Assembly (NCBI GenBank): GCA_037179515.1
Contig: JAXCGZ010007624.1
Location: 75,001 to 139,000 of the forward strand
Origin: Halocaridina rubra
Taxonomy: Eukaryota; Arthropoda; Malacostraca; Decapoda; Atyidae
Reading direction: 5' to 3'
Length of the DNA: 64,000 bases
Under the pieces are notes generated by a model. That model ran no database searches, had not been told where the DNA came from, and worked only from the letters and a program-made list of their open reading frames with translations. Below, piece after piece: positions 9,819 to 23,048 of the stretch. Each line of letters opens with the position of its first letter. The stretch's first letter is position 1. A program made the translations under genes and the position numbers.

Positions 9819-12570
9819 GTTGAGTGAGGACATTAACAGTGTCACAGTTTTTCCTAAGGGCTTCAGAATACGAAGGGTTGAAATATCTGAGATGACGGGT
9901 GGAGGGATAGCACTGCTCATAAGTGAAAGGATTCAGGTTGAAGAAATATACTTGGCTGTAGAATGTGAGTTCAAGGAATTTCTTGTTGCTTGCATAAATA
10001 CTGGGTCAGAGAGCATTATAATAACTGTTGTATATAACCCACCAAGGAACCAACATAGGCTAGAAGTTTATGAGGAAAGTCATATAGGTACTGTTGAAGT
10101 CATAAACTCAGTTGTTAACATGGCACGGGAGAGAAAAAGTAGGATTCTGATTATGGGAGATTTTAATTATAAAGAGCTATATTGGATAAATCTTGACTCA
10201 CACAGCGGTGAGGACTCACTTGGGGTAAGATTCCTAGATTGCATACGAGGGTATTTCCAACACCAACATGTAATGGAACCAACGAGGGCCAGGGGTGAGG
10301 ATGAGCCATCACTACTTGATCTAGAATTCACAGATAATGTGTTGGATATTGAAAAATTTAGTATGAACCACCAATTGGAAAGAGTGACCACTGTGTGTTG
10401 TTGATGGAGTATATAATTGAAGTTGTTCTGCCTGAGAGTAGAGGCACTGAGGACATGAGGAGGAACTATCCGAAAGGAGATTATATCAAAATGAATGAGC
10501 TTTTTGCAGTTATTGACTGGAGGACCTTATTTTACAACAAATCTGTACAAGAAATGTACAAAATCTTTTGTGAGAAATATGGGAAGATAGTAGATTGCTG
10601 CATACCTGTCACCAAAGTAGGTGTAATTCATGCCAAAGAGAAATGGTTCGATAATGAGTGTGAATGAGCTAAGGAGTAGAGAGACAAATGCTGGAAAAGG
10701 TATAGGAGGAGAAAAAACATAAATGCCTGGCAAACCTACAAAAGAGCAAGTAATGATTACCTAAGTAAAGAAGAGAGGCAGAAAGAGACTATGAAAGGGA
10801 CATCACCAGGAAGGCTAAAGAAAATTCCAAGCTTTTCCACAGCTTTATCAGAGGAAAACTGAAGGCAAATGAACAGGTTTTAAGGCTTAAGAGAGCGGAT
10901 GGAAGTATCACTGAGACAGATGAAGAGATCTGCAAAGAACTGAACAAGGAGTTTCAGTCAGTATTTACAGTAGAAAATACCCCACCCCTCAGATTGCATA
11001 GGTAGAAGCTCATGGGCCGGTATTAGAGAACATCAACCTTTCAGCCACAGAGGTATGCAAAGCGCTGATGGAGTTAGATGTCCATAAAGCTACAGGTCCT
11101 GCTGATATATCCCCTCATGTACTTAAAAATTGTGCAAACTTAATATCAGTGGCACTAAGTATATTTAAAAAGTCACTGGAGTCAGGGGAGATTCCAAGAT
11201 GCTGGAAACAAGCGAACGTGATACCTATGTTTAAAAAAGGGAAGGAGGGATACGGCTCTAAACTATAGACCAGTTTCCTTGACCAGTATAGTTTGCAAAG
11301 TTATGGAGAAACTACTAAGGAAACATATCGCTCTTCACTTGGAATCCTTCACTTTTTTGTCAGTGAGACAACATGGCTTCAGAGAAGGTAGATCAACAGT
11401 AACAAACTTATTAGAATTTTATGATGAAGTAAGCCGAATCTTACAGGAAAGAGAGGGCTGGGCAGATTGCATATTCCTAGACTTCCAGAAAGTATTTGAC
11501 ACTGTTCTACACAGGAGACTTATTAAGAAGCTGCAAGCAATGGCTAGAATAGGTGGAAATATCTTGGAATGAATAAAAACTTACTTAGAAGGAAGGGAAC
11601 ATAGGGTTAGAATAAGACCCTCAGTGTCTGAATGGAGAAGAGTTAGTAGTGGAGTTCCACAGGGTTCAGTTTTAGGGCCACTTCTGTTCCTTGTATATGT
11701 AAATGACCTACCAGAGTCTGAAAACTCATTCATGAATATGTTTGCAGATGATGCAAAGATTGTGAAGAAAGTAAGAAACAAGAACAATGGTAGAGAACTT
11801 CAGGAAGATTTATATAGTCTCCATGAGTGGTCAGAAAAGTGGCTGTTGAAATTCAGTAATTCAAAATGTAAGATAATCAGAATGGGTACAAGTGCAAGAA
11901 GGCCCAAGCTTGACTATTCGGTGGCAGGAGTACAACTTCAAGAGACAGAAAATAAGAGAGATCTAGGAGTAAGCATACTGGCAGATTTGTTTCCAGAAAT
12001 ACGTATAAATGGCATAGTAAGGGCAACATGTGCTTTCTTATCAAATGTAAGGGTAGCCTTCAGGCACATGGACAAGGAAATGTTCAGAAATATTTATGTA
12101 ACCTACGTGAGGCCAAAACTTGAATACGCAGCCCCCTTTTGGAATCCTCACTTGAAAAAGCATGTAACTAAGCTTGAAAAAGTTCAAAGACATGCCACAA
12201 AACTGGTGCCAGAAATTCGTAATCTCATTTATGATGAGGGGCTGATGGAATTAGACTTACCATCACTCGAAGCTTGAAGATTGAGGGGGGATATGGTGAC
12301 AGTCTTTAAATTCCTTCATGGTTATGATAGAATGGATAGGGATCGATATTTTGATATGGCTGGCTCTAGAACTAGAGGTCATAGTTTGAAGCTTCTTAAG
12401 AAAACTTCGTTGCAGGATGTAAGGTTGTACTTATTTAGTGTAAGAGTAGTTAATAATTGGAATTTGCTAAGCGAGGAGGTAGTTAATGCTAATTCACTAA
12501 GTACAAAATGGAACCAATCAGGAGATGGGAAGATGCAAGCTTTGGACTCTTTCCCGTAAGCACAATTAGG
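9816..12570 (+). pseudogene. LINE-A copy 2, ORF2 broken by stops and frameshifts
   Basis: Starts at the codons matching 6928 of copy 1 (AAGTTGAGTGAGGACAT) and runs co-linearly through endonuclease, RT and post-RT region to the same 3' UTR. Breaks visible: a frame change near 10360 ending in TGA at 10402-10404, TGA at 10665-10667, a frame change around 10770, a missing base near 10988, a frame change near 11250, TGA replacing a Trp codon at 11569-11571, and TGA at 12275-12277. The RT core is still recognisable (GVPQGSVLGPLL at 11650; FADDAK at 11743). It is older than copy 1. Confidence 0.87.
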
Positions 12571-12572
12571 TA

Positions 12573-12575
<3 letters not shown>

Positions 12576-12637
<62 letters not shown>
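12576..12637. repeat. (CA)n microsatellite
   Basis: About 60 bp of CA directly after the 3' tail of LINE-A copy 2, as also found after copy 1. Confidence 0.95.
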
Positions 12638-12639
<2 letters not shown>

Positions 12640-12796
12640 CTAAAAGTAAACTCAAAAGTATTGTTTACCTTCTAAATATACAGTACTAATAGTAAAATTA
12701 TGCTACAGTTAAGTGTACAGTGAATTATTACTTACCATTACTGGTGTGGTTGGCTTACACACTGGATGGGGAGTGTCAAGGGAGGGAGAGACTGGC

Positions 12797-14606
12797 TTAT
12801 TGGGAGGTGGAAGCTGGAGAGGCAGGTGCTGAGGAGACTAGGGCAGGTGAGTATGGAGAGGCAAAAGAACATAATGGAGTTACTATAGAGGTGGAAACAC
12901 CTGAGGTAGAGGGCACAGGATCTTTTGGTGGGTGCTCTGTCTTCACAAAGAATTGGTCAAGGCTAGTCTGGAAGGGTACCCTTTTCTTCTCCTCATATAT
13001 TTTCTTATAACACCTCAGGGCATCATTGATCCCTCTCTCCACCTTATTGTACCTAGCAACGTTGGGGTCCAGAGCCTCAAACTTTGCCAACAATTCCTCT
13101 GCCAAGGCAAATGATTCTTAAAATTCCTTTGTTGTGAATCTCTTTGGCTCTGAGATTGGTAGTTCTTCCTCCTCTTCAATCACTTGCTTTTCAAGCTGAA
13201 TAAATCCTCGCCATGATATTCCAGGGGCTCTTTTTCATCATCAACCTCCTCCTGCAATTCGAGCTCTCTAATCATGACAACTACATTCTTTGTTACAACC
13301 TCAACTGTCTCCTCAAAGCCTCAGAAGTTATTTACAAAATAGGGGAATTAATTCTTCCATACCCCTTTCAGATTTGTTTGCATCACTTCCTCCCAAACAT
13401 CACCAGTATTCTTCACAGCATGAAGTATATCATGCGAGTTCCAGAAGTCCTCGAGAATCAGGTTCTTGAGCTTCTCCTTTGTCCTGAGAGCCAAAGCGAT
13501 TGTTCATCGGAGATGATATATGTCTTTGAAAGAGGCAATAACCCCTGATCTATTGGCTGTAACAAGGAGGTGATATTAGGTGGAAGGTAATCCACCTTTA
13601 CATTAGGAAGTAAGTCATCCAAATGGGGAGGGTGGCCTGGGGCATTGTCCAGGATGAGTAAAATCTTAAAAGGGCAAACCCTTGGAAGCATATTACCTTT
13701 ATGCTTCTGGGATAAAATGTATGCTGAACCAGTCCTCGAATATTTGAAGGGTTATCCAAGCCATCTTGCTTGACTTCTAGATGACTAGCAGTTGACCCTT
13801 CCTAATGCCCTTGAGTGTACTTGGGTTTTCTGCCAAATAAACCAACAAAGGCTTCAGCTTACAGTCTCCAGCAGCATTAGCCCCCAAAAGCAAAGTCAGT
13901 CTCTCCTTGCTGACTTTATGGCCTGGTGCTGTCTTCTTCTCCTTTGCGATATATGTACAACAAGGCATGCGCTTCCAGAGTAAGCCAGTCTCATCCACGT
14001 TGAACACCTGTTCGGCACGGTTACCCCCCTTCCTTATTATCTCAGCCAAAGCTATTGGAAACATTTTTGCTGCTTCCTCATCACCACCAGCAGCTTCCCC
14101 TTGCACTCTTTTATTATGTAACTTAGCATGAGCATTAAAACGATTAAACCACCCTCTACTAGTGACAAATTCCTTACCTGTGCTGCCTTCCCTCTTTGCA
14201 AGTCTTCGAACAATATTTTAGCCTTTTCCTGAATAAGCATAAGGCTTATTGGAATATGCTGTCGATTTTGGTCTTCAAGCCAAAGCACTAACAATCTCTC
14301 TATCTCAGTCATAAGGTGACTACTCTGCCTCGTGATCTCAGTGAACATCATAGGGGTCGAGCCTTTCACGTGGTCATGGATGCGATCTTTGTCTTTGATG
14401 AACTTGGCCATGATTGTACGGGCTAATCCGAGATTGCGGCCAATGTTAGTAGAAGATTCTCCATTTCCAGGACGGTTTACTACTTCAATTTTAATTTCTA
14501 TCGTGATGGATTTTCTTTTCTTCATAGCACTGCCATCAAAACTATCACTTAACACGCTTGAGAGGCATAGTAATGTCAATAACGAGCGAACACAATGAGA
14601 GAGCAA
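12797..14606 (-). pseudogene. TIGD1-like (Tigger1-type) transposase, decayed
   Basis: Reading right to left. From ATG 14525: MKKRKSITIEIKIEVV (HTH start), RTIMAKFIKDKDRI and LLVLWLEDQNRQHIPISLML (second DNA-binding half). Then VQGEAAGGDEEAAKMFP, QVFNVDETGLLWKRMP (first catalytic Asp), KVSKERLTLLLGANAAGD; then ILLILDNAPGHPPHLDDLLP (second Asp) and VDYLPPNITSLLQPIDQG; finally the C-terminal KFEALDPNVARYNKVERG, RCYKKIYEEKK and QTSLDQFF block typical of TIGD1. Frameshifts near 14130 and 13690, a stop near 13777 and several breaks between 13450 and 13120 make it non-functional. It is a different subfamily from the transposase at 1-622. Confidence 0.88.
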
Positions 14607-14709
14607 ACAAAAGTACTAGACACAATATGGTGGGCTGGAATAAACAGAGCGGTGGTTCCTATCCCTCTTCTAATGCCGCGTGACGCCTGATTCTTACACT
14701 GCACTCAAC

Positions 14710-15375
14710 AAACTATTTCGAATAAAATCGTATTTACAGGTATGTGTTTGGTATTTTGTTTTTCAAATTTAATATAAATCTTCAGCATAACCAAATATAT
14801 AAAGAAATAAATAAATAAAGCCATTATCTTGATAAATACCAATACAGTGCCGCTGTGTATGCTAGCTTTGTATTCATGTGTATTTCAAATAAAATCGTAT
14901 TTACAGCTATTCGTTTGGCATTCTTTTTTTTGAAATTCAATATTGTTCTTCAACATAAACAAATACTGTGTATAAAAAAATAAATAACTAAAGCCATTAA
15001 CTTGATATATACGAATACAGCTGTGTGTTAGCTTTGTATTCGTGTGTATTTCAAATAAAATCGTATTTAGTGTTTTTTTTTTTTTAAACTTCAATATAAG
15101 CCTTCAATAATGTATAACTAAATATATTAACAAATAAATAAATAAAGCCAGTAATTGATAAATACTAATATAGCTGTGTGTGCTAGCTTTGTATTCATGT
15201 GTATTTTGAATAAGATCGTATTTACAGCTATGTGTTTGTTAGTTTTTTTAAATTCAATATAATTCTTCAATATAACCAAATATATAAACAAATAATGAAA
15301 TAATGCCATGAAGTTGATAAATATGAATATTGCAGTGCAGCTAGCTGTGCATTCCCCCACCGCACTCACAAACTA
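14710..15375. repeat. Tandem repeat, about 155-167-bp unit, four copies
   Basis: Units marked by AATAAAATCGTATTTA start at 14721, 14888, 15054 and 15209 (spacings 167, 166, 155). Each contains TATAACCAAATATAT-type, AAATAAATAAAGCCA and CTAGCTTTGTATTC blocks. A shared CACTCACAAACTATTT-like motif lies just before the first and after the last unit (14703, 15362). It lies upstream of the TIGD1-like start, probably in that element's leader. Confidence 0.8.
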
Positions 15376-15399
15376 TTTTAGCACGCAGTTTGCATTTAC

Positions 15400-15503
15400 C
15401 GCACTAACCAGGTAGGTTGAAAATTAAATTTATGAATTATTTTTTGGCCTTTGTCATAACGTCGAAACCACGTAAGTCGGAACGACGTTATATGAAGACC
15501 TAT

Positions 15504-15507
<4 letters not shown>
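15400..15507. mobile_element. Putative terminal region of the TIGD1-like transposon
   Basis: The sequence CATAACGTCGAAACCACGTAAG followed by TCGGAACGACGTTATATGAA has the CGTCG-rich character of Tigger termini and ends at a (TA)n array. It would be the 5' end of the element carrying the transposase at 12797-14606. No matching opposite terminus was found near 12640-12800, so the assignment is tentative. Confidence 0.45.

Positions 15508-15578
<71 letters not shown>
15508..15578. repeat. (AT)n microsatellite
   Basis: About 70 bp of AT between a putative Tigger end and sequence leading into fold-back repeat material. Confidence 0.97.
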
Positions 15579-15580
<2 letters not shown>

Positions 15581-15674
15581 CTTGTTCCTTTTATACGCGA
15601 TTTTTATATCCACGAAATTGCAATAACGCCCCCCAAAAATAGTAGTAAAAAACTCGGAATAAAAAAAAAAAAAA

Positions 15675-16589
<915 letters not shown>

Positions 16590-17085
16590 ATTAAGAACAT
16601 AAGAATAGGGGACACTGCAAATGCCTACTGGCACACACGAGGCAGCTCCATTTTTTAATGATATTTTCAGCATGTCTAACCTATTCTATTCTACTCTACT
16701 TATTTATTCTATTTTTCTTTTTATGATTTTTCTAATAAACACTAACCTATTCATACCCACCCTACCTCTGTCATATGTCTATTTAATCTACATTTGAAGA
16801 TGTCTAAGGTATTGGCATTTATTATCCTGCTAGGAATACTCTACGGTATTACCAAGCTAATTTTCACCAATTTCCCTTCTGAACCTAAATTTATCGAGAT
16901 TAAATCCATTACCCATTACGAGTTCTGGTTTGATCATGAATTTTTAAAACTTTATTAATATCACCCTTTTTAATCCCTTTAAACCATTTATACACCTCAA
17001 TCATATCCCCTCTAACTCTGTGCCTCTCTAGAGAATGCAGATTAAGTTTTTTAATCTGTCATATGGTAAATTTAGGCATTGCATA
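16590..17085 (-). pseudogene. CR1-like LINE 3' end (LINE-E), truncated
   Basis: Begins with AAGAACATAAGAATA and GGGGACACTGCAAATGCC, then CTGGCACACACGAGGCAGCT, and reads on the minus strand into the same C-terminal coding segment as 51820-52680, including TACACCTCAATCATATCCCC and CTCTAGAGAATGCAGATTAA. It stops abruptly near 17085, so only the 3' UTR and the last roughly 100 codons remain, with a deletion near 16850. Confidence 0.8.
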
Positions 17086-17549
17086 ATTAATTTTTTTTTT
17101 TCGTTTTTTAGTCTTGCTTTGGTTATTTATAATTCTTATTTTACCTTTATATACATTTGCGGATAGAGGCTCGTTCTCCTGCATCCTCCTCCTCTTCTAC
17201 CACATAAGTTACTTGCTCACTGCCACCATGCATGTCCCAGTGTACTGTATAACTGTTGCCCACTGCATAATAGAGTAAAATATAGTAATGTATGTTAATT
17301 TCTAGCTGTAAAGTGAATAAGAATATCTCTTGTATACTCTTAAAATTAGATACAGGGCTTTCTGCTTTGCTATGTAGTAATAAAATATGTTTTTTACTTA
17401 TATCTTTGGCATGGTGTGTCTATGTAAGGTTTGGAACGTATCTATGCCCTTTATCATTGTTTCCTATGGAAAATAACTTGTTTTTTTACGCGATTTTTCA
17501 TTTACCCGACACTTCTGAGAACCTGTCTAGGCGTTATTCTGAGAACTAG

Positions 17550-17551
<2 letters not shown>
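17086..17551. other. No gene recognised
   Basis: Intergenic or intronic sequence with a T-rich run at 17090 and no supported coding or repeat structure. Confidence 0.4.

Positions 17552-17638
<87 letters not shown>
17552..17638. repeat. (AT)n microsatellite
   Basis: About 87 bp of AT abutting the left end of the Tigger-like element at 17639. Confidence 0.97.
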
Positions 17639-17641
<3 letters not shown>

Positions 17642-18805
17642 TAATCCCTCGCTATATTGCGATTCACCTTCCGCGAATTCAGTGCATCGTGAGTTTTTAT
17701 GGCGAGCATATGTATTTTATATCGCAGATTTTCTGGGTATATCGCAGGAATCCACGATATGTGGAAATTTTAAAATTTCCAGTATTTTCATTATTTTATT
17801 GATAAAGTATTTCCTAGCCTAAAAATAATAAAACAGTAAAAAATAGTAAAAAAAGATAAATTTAAACATGTAACTCACAGTATTGCACCATATAAAATAC
17901 GATACTGGTATCGGCGTCTTGGAAAACACACAGGTTTGCACCTACGTGAGATAGTACACGGGATGCTATTGGCTGATAGGTGGGAGACGACGAATCCTAG
18001 AATTGTGTTCTATATCCTAGGGTCTGATTGGCTTTTTGATTGAAGCTTGATTCTTCCAGCATCGTTCATAGTCTCGCCTCACCCATGCAGTTACTCACAT
18101 GTGTGCCTTTCACGTTGTGCCTCTTAATAAGTTGTGCTTGTGTTTTATATCGCAGATTTTCTGGGTATATCGCGTCCTTCGTCTTCTAAGCCTTATGGTA
18201 GTGAGCCTAAGCGGCAAAGGAAGATGTTGACCATAGCAGATAAGGTAAAACTGTTGGATATACTGAAGAAAGGAAGAAGTTTCTCGGCTGTCGGCCGCCA
18301 TTTCGGCATTAATAAATATACTGTTCGCTACATCGTCCCGTAGGAGTGGGCCGATGATTAGGTCCGTTCGGTGCACTTCTGCAATATTATCGACGATGCC
18401 ATGACTCCTTACAAGACCATCTTCGCACAAAAGAAGAACAGCAACAGCAACTCCCCATTACCATTTTCTTCTCTCGCAAAAAGCAGCCGTAATGCTGTCA
18501 TTGGCTGTGCAGTATATAAATGTCATCATCCCGTCATTCACGGTAAGCTTACCTATTACGTTCATATAGCTTTACGCTTGCGCGCTGTTATTTATGGTAA
18601 ACTTACCTGTCATACTCATATAAATTTATGCTTGCGCTCTGTTATTAATAGTGTAAAGGGTGAGTTGTTAACAGTGCAGGAAGGGTTTATAAAGGTAAAA
18701 ATAAATGTGAAATACTTGTAATAATATGGTGCTGCTACTTCGCGGATTTTCACCTATCGTGAGTGGTCCCAGAACATAACACTCGCAATAGACGAAGGAT
18801 TACTG
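17639..18805 (+). mobile_element. Internally deleted Tigger-like element
   Basis: Left end GAGTAATCCCTCGCTATATT with GATTCACCTTCCGCGAATTC; right end TACTTCGCGGATTTTCACC ... GACGAAGGATTACTG. The ends form diverged inverted repeats abutting AT tracts on both sides. The interior contains the family leader (CTATTGGCTGATAGGTGGG; GGTCTGATTGGCTTTTTGA), a transposase N-terminus (18171-18343) and, after a deletion, the 3' subterminal block GTAAAGGGTGAGTTGTTAAC. It is a non-autonomous derivative of the family at 1-1739. Confidence 0.8.
18171..18343 (+). pseudogene. Tigger-like transposase N-terminal HTH remnant
   Basis: Encodes SEPKRQRKMLTIADKVKLLD and VGRHFGINKYTVRYIVP then TAG. This is the first helix-turn-helix only; the rest of the protein is deleted. 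The in-frame sequence upstream is not the usual MPPKHPSS start, since part of a terminal repeat (TATATCGCAGATTTTCTGGG) is duplicated there. Confidence 0.82.
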
Positions 18806-18920
<115 letters not shown>

Positions 18921-19383
18921 TGTTCCTTCGATTATAGCGAAGGTTCGGTTCCGGGACCCGGCGCGAGACAGGAATTTCGCAGAGTAGGATCACCCTATAT
19001 GTACATAGATATTTTAATTTATTTTTACGTTTACACTGTATAAACTGTATAAACCCTCCTTGTACTGTTAACAAACCACCCTTTACTTCATAAATAACAG
19101 CATGCAAGTGTAAATTTATATGAAACTGATAGATAAACTTAATGTGAATGAGTTGTTAATGACATGACATACTCAAGTTCATAGGTATTTTACAATTATT
19201 TTTATGTTTACTGTATAAACCCTCCCTGCACTGTTAAAAAACCACCCTTTACTTTATAAATAACAGCATGCAACGTAAATTTATATGTACGTGATAGGTA
19301 AATTTACCGTGAATGAGTGGTAATAAGTTTGTAAACGCCTGAGGAAATTATTCCGCAGCCAATAACAGCTTTACGGCTGTTAT

Positions 19384-19538
19384 TCATTGAGGCCAAAATA
19401 GCGGCCGACATCCGTAAACATTTGTCCTTCTTTCAACATATCTAAGAGTTTCACCTTATCTGTTATAGTTAACATCTTCCTTTGCCGCTTAGGCTCACTA
19501 CCAGAAGCCTTAGAAGATGAAGGATGCTTGGGAGGCAT
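19384..19538 (-). pseudogene. Tigger-like transposase N-terminus, deletion remnant
   Basis: From ATG 19538: MPPKHPSSSKASGSEPKRQR, KMLTITDKVKLLDMLKEG, VGRYFGLNE, then TAA. It matches the first 51 or so residues of the copy at 1-622 and then jumps to subterminal sequence, which marks one deletion breakpoint just after the LNE codons. Confidence 0.85.
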
Positions 19539-20058
19539 TATAAAGGTTAAAATATGCGAGTAAAAGAATCACAAGCAAAACCTATTAATAAGCACAAAGT
19601 GAACGGCTCACACGTGAGTTAGACTGAACGAGTGACGTTAGAGAATGGAAGATGGTGGGAGAACCAAACTTCAATGAAAAAGCCAATCAGACCCCATGAT
19701 ACAGATCTCTCACTCTTTCAGCCAATAGCATTCCGTGAACTATCTCACGTACGTGCAAGCCTTTTTCTGAAACACTGATAGTATTTATGTTTTTTATTAT
19801 TTTTTACTGTTTTATTATTCTTAGGCTAAGAAATAGGTTTTTTATCAATAAAATCATGAAACTACTGGAAATTTAAATATATATGCTAGCTCATGTAGGT
19901 GCGACCCCAATACATTGTACGCTATCGGACAGTATTTCACATGATGCAGTACTGTGTTATATATCTAAATTTATGTTTTTTACTATATTTTACTGTTTTA
20001 TTACTCTTAAGCTAGGAAATACTTGTTTTATCAATAAAATAATGAAAATTTCAGTTTG

Positions 20059-20290
20059 TACTATCTCACGTCGGTGGTAGTCTCCGTGGCAAAACGGTAG
20101 CGTCCGCGACTCTGAGGCGGCAGGTCGAGGGTTCGAGCCCCGTCACGGACTGAGGTTAGTAAGGGCATACACTCAGGGTAACGATTACATATGCCAAAAC
20201 AAGTCCTTCGCAAGAAGGCAACCGTCCTAGCCCTTAGTAGAAAAGGGAGTTCGTGACGTAAAACCGAATCCATACTATCTCACGTCGGTG
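20059..20290. repeat. Perfect 18-bp target-site duplication around a SINE
   Basis: TACTATCTCACGTCGGTG is present at 20059-20076 and again at 20273-20290. Removing one copy and the SINE restores a normal leader unit of the host Tigger-like element. Confidence 0.93.
20077..20272 (+). mobile_element. tRNA-derived SINE, copy 1
   Basis: Opens GTAGTCTCCGTGGCAAAACG, with an RNA polymerase III A box (TGGCAAAACGG) and B box (GGTTCGAGCCC), then a non-tRNA body with TTAGTAAGGGCATACACTCA, CAAAACAAGTCCTTCGCAAG and TTAGTAGAAAAGGGAGTTCG, ending GACGTAAAAC plus a short tail. The acceptor and anticodon stems do not pair cleanly, so it is not a working tRNA gene. A sister copy lies at 39391-39579. Confidence 0.87.
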
Positions 20291-20776
20291 CAACCCTTTT
20301 CGTTTTCCGAAACGCTGATACCGGTATCGTATTTTACATGGTGCAGTACTGTTAGTATTTATGTTTTTTTACTATTTTTTACTGTTTTATTATTCTTAGG
20401 CTAAGAAATACGTTTTTTTATCAATAAAATGATGAAGCTACTGGAAATTTTAATATATGCTAGCTCACGTAGGTGCGACCCTTTTCGTTTTCTGAAACGC
20501 TGATACCGGTATCGTACTTTCTGTGGTGCAGAGTTACATGTTCAAATTTATGTTTTTTTACTATTGCTTACTGTTTTATTATTCGTAGGCTGGGAAATAA
20601 ATTTTTTTTATCAATTAAATAATGAAATTTTTTTTTTCAATAAATGAAAATACTGAAAATGTTTATTTTTTAATATTTTAACATTTTTACATATACCCCC
20701 CCCAAAAAAAAATCGCCAAAAACAAACGCGATACAGTGATTTCGTGAGGGAAGAAACGCGATAGAGAGAAGGATCA

Positions 20777-20877
<101 letters not shown>

Positions 20878-20959
20878 GTGTTACCCGGTTATTCGCGTTT
20901 CTTGGTTCGCGTTCTCACTGTATCGCGGGTTTTTTGGGGGGGGGAAATATAATTTTTTA

Positions 20960-21052
<93 letters not shown>

Positions 21053-21093
21053 GTTCTCACTGTATTGCGGGTTTTTTTTGGGGGGGAAATATA

Positions 21094-21138
<45 letters not shown>

Positions 21139-21141
<3 letters not shown>

Positions 21142-21575
21142 GATTATTGTGACACCAGGATGGGCCAAAAAATGATAAAATAAAGCAGACTTTATCAGGT
21201 TGTAAAGAGAAACAGAGATCGAGAGTGTAATGACCTGTCAGATGTGAAGGGATTATAAAAGATGTGTAATGAATATCCAGCTCTCTGCTGGGTTTTAATA
21301 TACCTCTGCATTACGTTCATGATGTCTATTCAAATAATTCTGCTTAGGTCTTATTATTATTATTATAATTATTATTATTATTATTATCATTGGCAACAAT
21401 AATTTTCCTTTGATGATGATTGTGGAATTATTATCATCATCATCATTATTATTATTATTAAGGGCTCATCATTGTTTGTACATCTGTTGGTGTATTTACT
21501 TTTAATAACTGTGTAATGTGCCCCTCCCTAGTTGGCTGGGACAAAGAGTGTGTGGGGGGTTGGGTAGAATAGAAT

Positions 21576-21641
<66 letters not shown>

Positions 21642-22038
21642 CTTTAAGTAACTCTTGTTCATTCAAGCAAAACTTCATTATTTATATTAAAAATAATGGT
21701 TTAATTACGAATCCTTAGTAATAATGATGATGATAATATTAATAATAATAATAATAATGATAATAATAATAATAATCTCCCCAATCATCATCAAAGGAAA
21801 ATTATTTTTGCCAATAATAATAATAATAAGATCTAAGGAGAAGTTTTAGAATAGACATCATGAAGGTAATGCAGAGGTATAGTAAACCCAGCAGAGAGCG
21901 GGATATTCATTACACATCTTTTATAATCCCTTCACATCTGACAGGTCATTACACTCTCGATCTCTGTTTCTCTTTACAGCCTGATAAAGGCCGTATAATT
22001 TTATAATTTTTGGCCTGTCCTGGTTTCATAATCATCTT
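21139..22038 (+). mobile_element. Fold-back repeat unit
   Basis: Left arm AAGATTATTGTGACACCAGG ... GATGTGAAGGGATTATAAAA ... CCAGCTCTCTGCTGGG ... TTTTCCTTTGATGATGATTG; the right arm is the inverted equivalent and ends CCTGGTTTCATAATCATCTT. Arms are roughly 250-300 bp around an asymmetric centre with GGGCTCATCATTGTTTGTAC, CCCCTCCCTAGTTGGCTGGG, a (GA)n run and TTTAAGTAACTCTTGTTC. It has no coding capacity. Sister units: 22355-23171, 33248-33971 and, inverted and partial, 15675-16128. Confidence 0.82.

Positions 22039-22094
<56 letters not shown>
22038..22094. repeat. Poly(T) tract
   Basis: About 57 T in a row between the fold-back right arm and the Tigger right end. Confidence 0.95.
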
Positions 22095-22097
<3 letters not shown>

Positions 22098-22175
22098 AGG
22101 CTGATCCTACTTCGCGATTTTCCTGGGTCGCGCATGTCCCGGAACCGAACTACCGCGATAAGGGAGGCAACACTG

Positions 22176-22271
<96 letters not shown>
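22176..22271. repeat. (AT)n microsatellite
   Basis: About 96 bp, bounded left by CAACACTG and right by CAGTAATCCC. Confidence 0.97.
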
Positions 22272-22274
<3 letters not shown>

Positions 22275-22354
22275 TAATCCCTTGCTATATCGCGGTTCAC
22301 CTATCACAGATTCTCTGTATCGCGGATTTATATTTGGAAAAAAAAATAAAAAAA

Positions 22355-22568
22355 TTAAAGATTATTGTGACACCAGGATGGGCCAAAAAATTATAAAATA
22401 AAACAGCCTTTATCAGGCTGTAAAGAGAAACAGAAATGGAGAGTGTAATGACCTGTCAGATGTGAAGGGATTATAAAAGATGTGTAATGAGTATCCAGCT
22501 TTCTGCTGGGTTTTAATATACCTCTGCATTACTTTCATGATGTCTATTCCAATAATTCTCCTTAGATC

Positions 22569-22606
<38 letters not shown>

Positions 22607-22987
22607 GGCATCAATAATTTTCCTTTGATGATGATTGTGGAGATTATTATCATCATTATTATTTTTATTATTATTATCATTATTATTATTATTATTAAGG
22701 GCTCATCATTGTTTGTACATCTGTTGTTTTATTTAGTGTCATAACTGTGTACAGTGCCCCTCCCTAGTTGGCTTGGACAAAGAGAGTGTGGGGGGTTGGG
22801 TAGAATAGAATGTTGAGAGAGAAAGAGAGAGAGAGAGAGACATCTTTAAGTAACTCTTGTTCATTCAACCCAAACTGCATTATTTATTTTAAAAATAATG
22901 GTTTAATTACAAATTTGTAATAATAATGATAATAATAATAATAATAATAATCTCCACAATCATCATCAAAGGAAAATTATTGTTAAA

Positions 22988-23048
<61 letters not shown>

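Noticed and set aside
12720..14131. Plus-strand small proteins (12720, 12932, 13213, 13792, 13907)
   Set aside because: They lie opposite the TIGD1-like pseudogene, which explains the sequence on the minus strand.
17431..17802. Open frames rich in Ile-Tyr alternation (also at 1624, 15500, 18754, 20871, 22010, 24216, 33036)
   Set aside because: Translation of (AT)n arrays.
20077..20150. Possible functional tRNA gene
   Set aside because: A and B boxes are good but the acceptor and anticodon stems mispair, the anticodon loop lacks U33, and a second copy shares a 120-bp non-tRNA tail: a SINE head.
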